DNA from: Prevotella sp.
GTDB taxonomy: Bacteria > Bacteroidota > Bacteroidia > Bacteroidales > Bacteroidaceae
Direction of reading: 5' to 3'
DNA length: 6,551 bases
Assembly (NCBI GenBank): GCA_021203915.1
Contig: JAJQAI010000134.1
Span: 1-6,551 of the forward strand
Program-made: the position numbers and the translations under genes
The notes under the pieces: generated by a model
The model's input: only the letters and a program-made list of their open reading frames with translations
What the model was told of the DNA's origin: nothing
Databases searched by the model: none
Shown: positions 1 through 6,551 of the stretch, one piece after another
Layout of the letters: each line of letters opens with the position of its first letter
How positions within the stretch are numbered: the stretch's first letter is position 1

Positions 1-686
1 ATATTAATATTATCTTCCCCAATATACTGCTCAAGTAGCATCTGAGAAATAGAAATTCCATGTTCCACCTTTAGACGGTCAGAAAGTATCTCATTTTGTT
101 TAAGCTGGACCTGCAGGAGGTCATTACGCATCTTAACACCGGCATTAACAGCTAGGGTAACATCCTTTAAAAGGCGGTTTATCATGCTATCAAGAGAATT
201 AATGGTATTAAGTTTAGACTTTAATACAACAATATCCCAAAAATACTTTTGAGTTGTTAGAATCACTTGGTCAGAGGACTTTCTTTTTTCAAGACGACTT
301 ACATCTACGCCAACCTTAGCCAGGCGATTACCATTGAGCAAACGTCCACCTGTATATATGGGTTGAATAGCATTTATCATAGCAATAGTACCATTCTTAA
401 GATATTGAAGAATTGGAATGTCAAAGAGCTTTGCATCTATTGTATAGCGGTTCATCATATACCCACTAGCACTTACATCAATAGATGGAAAGAAGTTGGT
501 AAACATCTCCTTTTTTCTTTCTATTGCTTGACCTTCAGATAAAGCAGCCGACCGAACCCCAATGTTGTTTTCAAGGGCAAGTCTTAGACAATCATCAAGC
601 GTTAAGTTCTTTTCTTGGGCACAAAGACAGCAAGAGAAAAACTCTAAAAGAATAGCTAGGACAAAAATTCTATTTATACACTTCAT
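1..686 (-). CDS. TolC-family outer-membrane efflux channel, N-terminal part (cut by window edge)
   Basis: This reading frame gives 228 codons and continues past position 1, so only about half of a usual TolC-family protein (400-480 residues) is visible. These proteins form the trimeric outer-membrane duct of tripartite pumps. Residues 1-23 look like a signal peptide with a plausible signal peptidase I site, CLCA before Gln24; an unusual Glu15 sits in its hydrophobic core. The mature part opens with LTLDDCLRLALENN (28-41), the usual first helix of the family. FFPSID (65-70) and QPIYTGGRL (108-116) match the strand-entry regions, and a long amphipathic helical stretch follows from about 117, including DLLQVQLKQNEI (189-200). 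The ATG lies 7 nt after the permease stop with no Shine-Dalgarno sequence. Position as last visible gene of the pump operon supports the call. Which substrate it exports cannot be told. Confidence 0.92.
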   Translation of the reverse strand, partial: MKCINRIFVLAILLEFFSCCLCAQEKNLTLDDCLRLALENNIGVRSAALSEGQAIERKKEMFTNFFPSIDVSASGYMMNRYTIDAKLFDIPILQYLKNGTIAMINAIQPIYTGGRLLNGNRLAKVGVDVSRLEKRKSSDQVILTTQKYFWDIVVLKSKLNTINSLDSMINRLLKDVTLAVNAGVKMRNDLLQVQLKQNEILSDRLKVEHGISISQMLLEQYIGEDNIN

Positions 687-693
687 AAAAAAG

Positions 694-3600
694 TCAATTT
701 TTCTGCGATTTCCAATAAGCAATAGGCAGGACGGTAAGAATAAAAACCATCGTAATTAGTGTACCATAACAAATGATAGCTCCCATAGGTTTCCAAAGTC
801 CAGAGCCTCCCAAAATCATAGGCACCACTCCCATAGAAGCCGCCATAGAGGTAAGGAAGATTGGGTGCATCCTTCTTTTGGCACTCGTTAGGATTGCGGT
901 TTTTAAATCCATACCTTCTTTTTGCCTAAGTTCACCGGCAAAGTCAAACATAATAATAGCATTACGCACTAAAATACCCATAAGCGATATTATGCCTAAA
1001 AAGGAGGTTACACCAAAGTCAACTCTTTGTATAAAGACACTCATAACAGTACCAAAGAGTGTTAGCAATAAACTAAACAATAGCAAAAGTGGTAGAGAAA
1101 TATTCTTGTAATGAGCTAGCAAAAGGAAGAAAATTATCACAACAGCTATTAGAAGAGCTGAGAGGATTTTGGGTAGATTCTCCATATTTGATTCATGCTC
1201 TCCACCATAAGATAGCTCAACACCATCGGAAAGTTTAAGCTTTTTAATTTGACTCATAAGATGGGAAGTAACATTAGTGGTGTTTTTCCCTCGCTTTACA
1301 TCTGCCTTAACAGTAATAGTTGGAATGCCATTTCTATGCCCTATCTGCCCTATGTCATAGCCGTGAGAAATGCTTGCAAAATCCCTTAAAGGAATTGTTC
1401 TTAAATTAGCCATAACAGGAATAAGCTCAGAGGAAAGAGAATTAATTGTTGCTGAATCAGCAGAGGTACTCTTTAAACATATGGAGGTTTCATAATCCCC
1501 ATCCCAAATTGAAGCAACGGGTATTCCCGCTGATGTATACCTAGAGGCTAGATTAAGCTCAAGGGAAGTATTATTTATTCCTATACGGTCTGCCTTTTGT
1601 TCATCTAAATCAACAATTGTTGTCATAAGTGGCTCGTTCATATCCGAGCGTACAAGCCATAGGTCAGGTTCAGCTCTCATAAGAAGAATAACTTTTTCTT
1701 GAGCTTTTTTCAAGCTATCAAGGTTAAAGCTAGAGAGTCTTACCTCAACGGGGTTCTCATCCGTACCATAAGCTAGCTGTTTAAAACGCACATAGGCTTT
1801 AGGGAAAGCATCATGAAGAATGGGTGCATACTCATCAAGCAGTTCAACGGTAGCCTTAACAGAAGTGGTATTAACGATAAACTGCGCATAATTTTCATCT
1901 GGAAATTGTGGGGCATACCCCATTTGGAAACGCGGTGAAGAACAGCCCTTAAAAGCAGCTATAGATACCACTCTGGAATCCTTTTTTAATACGCCCTCTA
2001 TTGAGTCTGCAGTAAGAGATGTTTCTTTTAAAGATGTCCCCGTTGGAAGATATATCTCAATTGCAAACTGGTCACGATCTGCTGTTGGCATAAGACGCAG
2101 TGGCAATAGCGGAATCAAAAGACATGCAACGATGATACTTGCTACACCTAAAATAAGGGTTATCCTTGGATGTTTAAAACAACTCTCAATTAACTTATTG
2201 TAATTTCTTTGCAGCCAGGAATCAAATGCACCTTTTTTAGATTTCTTTCCTTCTTCTATAGAAGATGCCGGTTTTTTGATAAACCTAAAGAGCAAATATG
2301 GTACAATCATCTCTGCCACCATAAGAGAAATTGCTAAAACAATAATTATAGCATAGGGGAAGGCAGATAGGAAGTCCCTAAAAGTACCATCCATGGTAAT
2401 AAGCAAAGGAAAGAAAGTAATTGATATAGCTAGTGTGGCCGTAACAATACTTTGGAAAAAATGCCTAGCACTGTCCGTTGCAGAGCACCTTGGATCTCTT
2501 CCTTGAGAGATTTCCTCCATATAGGCATCAATGATAACTATAGAGTTATCCACTATCATTCCTAAGGTTACAATAAGAGCCGCTAGGGTAACGGTATTAA
2601 GTTCTATATTAAAGGCATAGAAGATTCCAAGGGATATAAATATTGTAATTGGAATAGTTGCTGAAGCAACCAATGCAACACGTAGTGGAAGCAATAGAAC
2701 TACCACTATCATTACAGCAATAATGGCTATTAGTAACTCTTTTAAAAACTCCGTTACACTATCGGCTACAACCTTTGGCTGGTCAGTTATTTTAAATAGT
2801 GTAACGCTTTTTGGGAGTGAGGATTCAAATTCTTTTAGAATTTTATTTACCTCATCTCCCATTTGGGTTATGTTCCTACCTTCCTTCATCTCAATTGAAA
2901 GAAGCAAGCACTTTACACCATTATTTGTTATTTGGGATGTAAGAGGAGGATATTCACGCTTAACTTTAGCTATATCTTTTAGGCGAACAACCTCACCCGT
3001 TGGAGTTGAAAGAACTATTAAATTTTCCACATCTCCCTCGATGTTCATCCCCCCATTTACCTTTATGGGGCTATTGTATCCATTAAGCTTTAAAACACCC
3101 GCGGTCGTAGAAAAGCCTTTGGTATACAGTGTAAGAGCAAGTTGCTCAAAAGAAATACCATAATGAGAAAGCCTTTGGGGGTCAACATAAACGTTTATTT
3201 GTTCTTGTTGCATACCCTGAAGTTCCATCTTCCCTATCTGCTCTACTTTTCTTAGACGGTCGGTAAGTTCATCAGCTATACTTTTAAGCTCTCTATAAGT
3301 TTTTTCCTTACTTTCTATTGTAAGAAGTATTGCACTTGTATTACCAAAGTCATCATTAGCCTCAACGGCTAGGACATCTGAAGGAAGGCTATTTTTAAAA
3401 TTTGCTAGTCCAAGTTTAAACTTACTCCAAAAAGTATCCTTATCATCAAAATCTGGATTTAATTCCACTTGAATAATCGAGAGCCCATCACGGGAGTAGG
3501 ACTTTGTTTTTGCCTTATTAACCTCCTTATAACTAAAGATAAACTTCTCAAGTGGACGGGTAAGCTCTTCTTCAACCTCTATAGCACCCTTTCCTGGCAT

Positions 3601-3780
3601 AACGCCAATAACAAGCCCCTGTCTAATGGTAAAGTCAGGGAACTCATTTTTATTCATCTTACCTAAAGAATAGATGCCAAAAGCTATTAAGCAACAAGCA
3701 ACTAAAATCACTACTGAGTGATTATTAATTGCCCAGCTAACAAAGCCGCCTTGAGATTTAGAATCTTTATTTTCTTGCAT
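694..3780 (-). CDS. RND-family efflux permease (AcrB/HAE-like inner-membrane subunit)
   Basis: A 1028-residue protein, close to AcrB's 1049, with the RND plan of 12 membrane segments and two large periplasmic loops. Likely segments are TM1 22-40, TM2-6 between 344 and 500, TM7 539-560 and TM8-12 between 869 and 1020. The porter and docking regions are about 41-343 and 561-868. Family marks include EFPDF (46-50), RPLEKF (75-80), GMIVDNSIV (407-415) in TM4 and MGILVRNAI (934-942) in TM10. It should use the proton gradient to drive export through the adaptor and TolC-like channel encoded on either side. By alignment to AcrB the relay residues are Asp411 (D407), Asn412 in place of D408, Arg939 in place of K940, Arg970 (R971) and Thr977 (T978). 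Drug-type (HAE) export is more likely than heavy-metal export, but the substrate is unknown. It starts 17 nt after the adaptor stop. Confidence 0.96.
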   Translation of the reverse strand: MQENKDSKSQGGFVSWAINNHSVVILVACCLIAFGIYSLGKMNKNEFPDFTIRQGLVIGVMPGKGAIEVEEELTRPLEKFIFSYKEVNKAKTKSYSRDGLSIIQVELNPDFDDKDTFWSKFKLGLANFKNSLPSDVLAVEANDDFGNTSAILLTIESKEKTYRELKSIADELTDRLRKVEQIGKMELQGMQQEQINVYVDPQRLSHYGISFEQLALTLYTKGFSTTAGVLKLNGYNSPIKVNGGMNIEGDVENLIVLSTPTGEVVRLKDIAKVKREYPPLTSQITNNGVKCLLLSIEMKEGRNITQMGDEVNKILKEFESSLPKSVTLFKITDQPKVVADSVTEFLKELLIAIIAVMIVVVLLLPLRVALVASATIPITIFISLGIFYAFNIELNTVTLAALIVTLGMIVDNSIVIIDAYMEEISQGRDPRCSATDSARHFFQSIVTATLAISITFFPLLITMDGTFRDFLSAFPYAIIIVLAISLMVAEMIVPYLLFRFIKKPASSIEEGKKSKKGAFDSWLQRNYNKLIESCFKHPRITLILGVASIIVACLLIPLLPLRLMPTADRDQFAIEIYLPTGTSLKETSLTADSIEGVLKKDSRVVSIAAFKGCSSPRFQMGYAPQFPDENYAQFIVNTTSVKATVELLDEYAPILHDAFPKAYVRFKQLAYGTDENPVEVRLSSFNLDSLKKAQEKVILLMRAEPDLWLVRSDMNEPLMTTIVDLDEQKADRIGINNTSLELNLASRYTSAGIPVASIWDGDYETSICLKSTSADSATINSLSSELIPVMANLRTIPLRDFASISHGYDIGQIGHRNGIPTITVKADVKRGKNTTNVTSHLMSQIKKLKLSDGVELSYGGEHESNMENLPKILSALLIAVVIIFFLLLAHYKNISLPLLLLFSLLLTLFGTVMSVFIQRVDFGVTSFLGIISLMGILVRNAIIMFDFAGELRQKEGMDLKTAILTSAKRRMHPIFLTSMAASMGVVPMILGGSGLWKPMGAIICYGTLITMVFILTVLPIAYWKSQKN

Positions 3781-3797
3781 CTTATCTTAAAAAAAGG

Positions 3798-4865
3798 TTA
3801 TTTTATCACCTTGCAAAGAGCTCCTTCAAAGACTTTCTGAGCCCCATCAGTTATAAGGCTGTCTCCTACAGATAGACCAGAAGAAATGATTACATCCTTA
3901 CCCCTATTTTCTCCCAAAGTAACATACCGTCTTGTTGCCTTTGAAGAGGTTAAACACCATACAAAACGTTTGTTATCCTCATCAAGCATTACATACTGAG
4001 CAGGTATTACAATAGCGTTAATGCCTTTTTGATACATAGGAGTAACATCACATAGCATTCCGGGTAAAAGAACGTGGTTAGGATTAGAAAGCAGTATCCA
4101 TACATCATAGCTATGAGATATAGGATCTGCGCTCACACTTTTTTCTGAAACTAGCCCCTGAAAAATCTCATCTGGCATGCTAGAGAGTCTTACTGACATC
4201 TCCTGGCCTTGACGTATCGAAGAAATCTTAGCCTCTGGAACATTAAACTTAGCCTTTACCTGATTGATATTAACAAGCCTTACTACGGGAACGCCTGGGG
4301 CTACCTGCTGACCCACATCAGATAGTTTAGAAGAAATATAGCCGGAAAAAGGTGCTATAAGATGAGTATCTGTTACTCCCTTTTGAGCTATTGATACTTG
4401 CGATTGTGCTGCTTTAAAAGCTGAGCGTGCTTGAGAGAGTTTTGTTAGAACATCAACCCACTGTATATCGGGCAGGCTTCCTTCGTCATGAAGCATCTTC
4501 ATACGATTATATGCATCTTCAGCTTGAGAAAGAGACTCTTTAGCTATATCAGAAGCCGAAAGAGCAGACTCTAGAATATTTGATTGCGTCATACCATCAA
4601 GACTGGCTAAGATTTGTCCTTTAGATACCATCTGACCTTCCTTAACATTCATCCCAGAGATAGTGCCCGTGCTACCAAAACTCAAGACTGAAGAGGATAC
4701 CTCCTCAATAGTAGCACTATAAACATCTCCAAAGACTTCAGTTGAGGACGAAACTTTTTCTATCTTTACGTTAATAGCTTGGGGAGCATCTTTAGCTTGC
4801 CTGTTGCCACAAGAAAAGAGCAAACTAATACCAATAGCTATTAAGAAAGCACTTTTTTTTCTCAT
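3798..4865 (-). CDS. RND efflux periplasmic adaptor (HlyD/AcrA-like membrane-fusion lipoprotein)
   Basis: A 355-residue periplasmic adaptor that would bridge the RND permease to the outer-membrane channel. The N-terminus is a lipoprotein signal: Lys-rich start, hydrophobic core, then LFSC with Cys19 as the lipid-carrying residue. Gly20 and the following residues are not the acidic run that marks surface export in some Bacteroidota lipoproteins, so inner-membrane anchoring is expected. The first lipoyl half is around 67-90 (MNVKEGQMVSKGQILASLD, 72-90). The alpha-helical hairpin is about 92-163, with a turn near DEGSLPD (127-133). The second lipoyl half, HLIAPFSGYIS, is at 168-178. A beta-barrel follows (about 200-278, with LLPGMLCDV at 266-274), then a membrane-proximal domain to the end. 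Spacing is 25 nt after the acyltransferase gene and 17 nt before the permease gene. The overall length is typical of the family. Confidence 0.94.
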   Translation of the reverse strand: MRKKSAFLIAIGISLLFSCGNRQAKDAPQAINVKIEKVSSSTEVFGDVYSATIEEVSSSVLSFGSTGTISGMNVKEGQMVSKGQILASLDGMTQSNILESALSASDIAKESLSQAEDAYNRMKMLHDEGSLPDIQWVDVLTKLSQARSAFKAAQSQVSIAQKGVTDTHLIAPFSGYISSKLSDVGQQVAPGVPVVRLVNINQVKAKFNVPEAKISSIRQGQEMSVRLSSMPDEIFQGLVSEKSVSADPISHSYDVWILLSNPNHVLLPGMLCDVTPMYQKGINAIVIPAQYVMLDEDNKRFVWCLTSSKATRRYVTLGENRGKDVIISSGLSVGDSLITDGAQKVFEGALCKVIK

Positions 4866-4890
4866 AAAAAAGCCTTATTTTTAAGTTTGA

Positions 4891-5625
4891 TTATTTGTAT
4901 TTTTCATCCAGGCCAGAATGTATAGCTTCATAACTTTTTTCCATAAGTTCTTTTAAATTCTCTGGTCCTTGAGATTTTGGATAAATCGGAGTATGTATAG
5001 TAAGACTAAGAGCGTGGCGTTTTACAAAAAGATATTTTGAAGTCCTTGGTAAAGCATCAAACGAGCCATTTATAGTAAGAGGAACAACTGGAAGTTGCAG
5101 CTCATCGGCTAGAGCGTAAGCTCCACGTTTAAAGGTTCCCATTTTGCCCGTATAGGAACGTGAACCTTCAGGAAAAACTACCAAAGACATACCATCCTTT
5201 AGAGTATGGCGAGCCTTTTCATAGGATTTCATAATTGCACTAGGATTTCTACGGTCGACAAATATATGATGGGAAGCTGCACAGGCAAAACCAATAAAAG
5301 GCATAGAACGTAGCTGCTGTTTCATCATCCACTTAAAGTTACGACAAAGATGGCCAAAGATTAAAAATATATCCAAAGCTCCTTGGTGATTACTAACAAA
5401 GACATATGACTCTTTTTCCTTTAGAAGTTCTCTTCCCTTGACCTTAACCGGAAGTAAAAGAACCTTTAAAACTAAAACGCTCCACCATTTAGCTGGATAG
5501 TATCCCCAAAAATGCCCATTACCAATGGCGCAACCAATTGTTGTAGTTAGCGATGTTATTACCGTAAATAAAAGTATTAACGGCAGTGAGATAAAAATTT
5601 GGAAAATACGATACATGTACTTCAT
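4891..5625 (-). CDS. plsC: 1-acyl-sn-glycerol-3-phosphate acyltransferase (PlsC/LPLAT family)
   Basis: A 244-residue membrane-associated acyltransferase, matching the usual PlsC size. The family moves an acyl chain to the sn-2 position of lysophosphatidate, giving phosphatidate for phospholipid synthesis. All four blocks are visible: the HX4D catalytic motif in NHQGALD (His80, Asp85), block II around IFVDRRN (121-127), the FPEGSRS phosphate-binding block (151-157), and VVPLTING (180-187). Hydrophobic stretches at about 8-33 and 47-60 should anchor it to the inner membrane. Two ATGs compete, codon 1 and codon 4. Purine-rich AAGGA stretches lie 3 nt and 10 nt upstream of the first, so the first is kept, but codon 4 is possible. 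It follows the glycosyltransferase gene by 6 nt, implying co-transcription. Alternative substrates such as ornithine-lipid or other lyso-lipid precursors cannot be excluded from motifs alone. Confidence 0.9.
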   Translation of the reverse strand: MKYMYRIFQIFISLPLILLFTVITSLTTTIGCAIGNGHFWGYYPAKWWSVLVLKVLLLPVKVKGRELLKEKESYVFVSNHQGALDIFLIFGHLCRNFKWMMKQQLRSMPFIGFACAASHHIFVDRRNPSAIMKSYEKARHTLKDGMSLVVFPEGSRSYTGKMGTFKRGAYALADELQLPVVPLTINGSFDALPRTSKYLFVKRHALSLTIHTPIYPKSQGPENLKELMEKSYEAIHSGLDEKYK

Positions 5626-5631
5626 TTTTCC

Positions 5632-6387
5632 TTAGTCCTTTGATGGAAGATGAGGATATTTCCTTGTCCACCCATCCCAGCGCAATTTCAAAACACCGAA
5701 GAAAGCCTCATTAAATATTCCTCCACTCATCTTTGAGACACCCTCGCGTCGGTTTATAAATATTACTGGTACTTCCTTAATTTTGCAGCCTATTTTGTAG
5801 GCGGTATACTTCATCTCTATTTGGAAAGCATAGCCTTTAAAACGGATTTTATCTAGTTCCATAGTCTCAAGAACTTTCCTTTTATAGCACTTAAAGCCTG
5901 CTGTAGTATCGTGAATCTTAAAGCGGATTATAGTTCTAACATATAGGGAGGCAAAATAACTCATTAGAACTCTTCCAATAGGCCAATTAACAACGTTAAC
6001 TCCATTTATATATCTCGAGCCAATAGAAAGATCATACCCTTCTTCTTTACATGCTAAATAAAGACGAGGTAGGTCTTCGGGGTCATGAGAAAAGTCTGCA
6101 TCCATCTCAAAAATGTACTCATAATCGTGAGCAAGCGCCCATTTAAAGCCAGCTATATAAGCAGTACCAAGCCCTAATTTACCGCTTCTTTCAACGATGA
6201 AAAGCATATCCTTAAACTCTTCAGCCATCAGCTTTTTCACAATCCCTGCTGTTCCATCTGGCGAGGCATCGTCAATAACCAAAATATGAAAGCATTTCTC
6301 AAGCGAAAAGACTTTTCGAATTATCTTTTCAATATTCTCCTTCTCGTTATAAGTAGGAATAATAACTATGCTATCAGACTCTTTCAT
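5632..6387 (-). CDS. Family-2 glycosyltransferase, polyprenyl-phosphate mannose synthase-like (DPM1-like)
   Basis: A 251-residue GT-A fold enzyme. Proteins of this type transfer a hexose, often mannose from GDP-mannose, to a polyprenyl phosphate on the cytoplasmic side of the inner membrane, making a lipid-linked sugar donor. Visible motifs are IPTYNE (10-15), DDASPDGT (39-46) for nucleotide binding, the metal-binding DAD (96-98) followed by FSHDPE (99-104), GSRY (123-126), DTTAGFKCY (160-168) and KGYAFQIEM (184-192). The last two closely resemble DPM1 signatures. There is no C-terminal membrane segment, so it resembles the soluble or peripheral DPM1 form rather than the yeast-like tail-anchored one. 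The start is firm: an in-frame stop lies three codons upstream and no other ATG intervenes. It is the first gene after the predicted promoter. The sugar and the final acceptor are not shown by the sequence. Confidence 0.9.
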   Translation of the reverse strand: MKESDSIVIIPTYNEKENIEKIIRKVFSLEKCFHILVIDDASPDGTAGIVKKLMAEEFKDMLFIVERSGKLGLGTAYIAGFKWALAHDYEYIFEMDADFSHDPEDLPRLYLACKEEGYDLSIGSRYINGVNVVNWPIGRVLMSYFASLYVRTIIRFKIHDTTAGFKCYKRKVLETMELDKIRFKGYAFQIEMKYTAYKIGCKIKEVPVIFINRREGVSKMSGGIFNEAFFGVLKLRWDGWTRKYPHLPSKD

Positions 6388-6434
6388 AATTGGGCTTTAA
6401 AGAAAAAGTGTCTTTTAAAAAAATGTAGGTTGTG

Positions 6435-6442
6435 CAAAGATA
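6435..6442 (-). promoter_or_regulatory. Bacteroidota-type promoter -7 box for the five-gene operon
   Basis: Read on the minus strand the bases are TATCTTTG, a full match to the TAnnTTTG -7 consensus used by the Bacteroidota primary sigma factor. The expected -33 TTTG is poor: the nearest candidate is TTTC at 6465-6468, with a 22-nt spacer, slightly longer than usual. Transcription would begin near 6428-6431, leaving a leader of about 40 nt before the glycosyltransferase ATG at 6387. The leader is A/T-rich with no clear Shine-Dalgarno sequence. The location just after a terminator and before the first gene supports the call. Confidence 0.6.
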
Positions 6443-6492
6443 AAAATTTAAGTTAAATAATAAGGAAACTCAATAGCGTTTTTTATCTCCAT

Positions 6493-6547
6493 AAAAAAAG
6501 TATGTGGCCCTAGAGGAAAAATCCTTTTTTTTAGGTCACATACTTTT
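6493..6547 (-). terminator. Long stem-loop terminator, likely of an upstream minus-strand gene, possibly bidirectional
   Basis: An 11-bp perfect inverted repeat pairs 6496-6506 (AAAAGTATGTG) with 6537-6547 (CACATACTTTT). Pairing continues inward imperfectly through CC/GG and TA/TA steps, and a small AGGA-AAAA-TCCT hairpin (6514-6525) caps it. On the minus strand the stem is followed by seven T residues (6499 down to 6493), the shape of a factor-independent terminator. The plus strand also has T residues after the stem, so it may stop transcription both ways. No gene in the window lies upstream of it on the minus strand, so it would serve a gene beyond 6551 and insulate the operon promoter. 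Confidence 0.65.
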
Positions 6548-6551
6548 ATAG

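Noticed and set aside
267..1111. Open plus-strand frames at 267-542, 562-759 and 773-1111
   Set aside because: All lie antisense to the TolC-like gene or the permease gene. Their translations show no recognisable domain, and the minus-strand frames carry clear family motifs.
2723..3666. Open plus-strand frames at 2723-3163 and 3469-3666
   Set aside because: Both are antisense to conserved permease coding sequence and have Ser/Phe/Thr-rich translations typical of shadow frames. No promoter or ribosome site was seen for them.
1..4865. Bacteroidota O-glycosylation sequons, Asp-(Ser/Thr)-(Ala/Ile/Leu/Val/Met/Thr), in the pump proteins as a link to the glycosyltransferase
   Set aside because: I counted about seven: five in the permease, one of them in a cytoplasmic loop, plus one each in the adaptor and the TolC-like part. 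A rough chance expectation for this much protein is about five, so there is no convincing enrichment.
4866..4890. Possible separate promoter for the pump genes in the 25-nt gap after the acyltransferase gene
   Set aside because: No TAnnTTTG box was seen in the gap or in the roughly 40 nt upstream of it on the minus strand, so a separate pump transcript is not supported by sequence.
6448..6492. A 14-codon minus-strand frame (MEIKNAIEFPYYLT) between the terminator and promoter, considered as a leader peptide
   Set aside because: It begins at the end of the terminator T-run and ends upstream of the predicted promoter, so it would not be on the operon transcript. There is no ribosome site and no attenuator-like hairpin after it.

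Overview
The window is a single-direction block on the minus strand of an AT-rich bacterial genome. The best guess for the host is a Bacteroidota member, probably of the order Bacteroidales. Three things support this: a TAnnTTTG-type -7 promoter box ahead of the first gene, weak or absent Shine-Dalgarno sequences before most starts, and the character of the proteins (a lipoprotein-type RND adaptor with adjacent permease and TolC genes, and a soluble DPM1-like glycosyltransferase). Genus and species cannot be told from the sequence alone.

Layout in the direction of transcription, from high to low coordinates. At 6493-6547 a long stem-loop with a T-run on the minus strand probably ends a gene lying outside the window. 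A Bacteroidota-style promoter follows at 6435-6442. Five genes then run head to tail with gaps of only 6, 25, 17 and 7 nt: a family-2 glycosyltransferase resembling polyprenyl-phosphate mannose synthases (5632-6387), a PlsC-like lysophosphatidate acyltransferase (4891-5625), a lipoprotein RND adaptor (3798-4865), an AcrB-like RND permease (694-3780), and the N-terminal 228 codons of a TolC-like outer-membrane channel (1-686), cut by the window edge. No gene is supported on the plus strand.

The last three genes make a complete tripartite efflux pump: inner-membrane proton-driven permease, periplasmic adaptor anchored by a lipid, and outer-membrane duct. The first two genes act on membrane lipids at the cytoplasmic face. 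The tight spacing suggests one transcript, so envelope lipid or glycan synthesis may be co-expressed with the pump, though a functional link is only an inference. The clearest sequence peculiarity is in the permease. Its proton-relay residues differ from AcrB at two positions (Asn where AcrB has Asp408, Arg where AcrB has Lys940). No undescribed system, CRISPR array, mobile element, tRNA or rRNA was seen.
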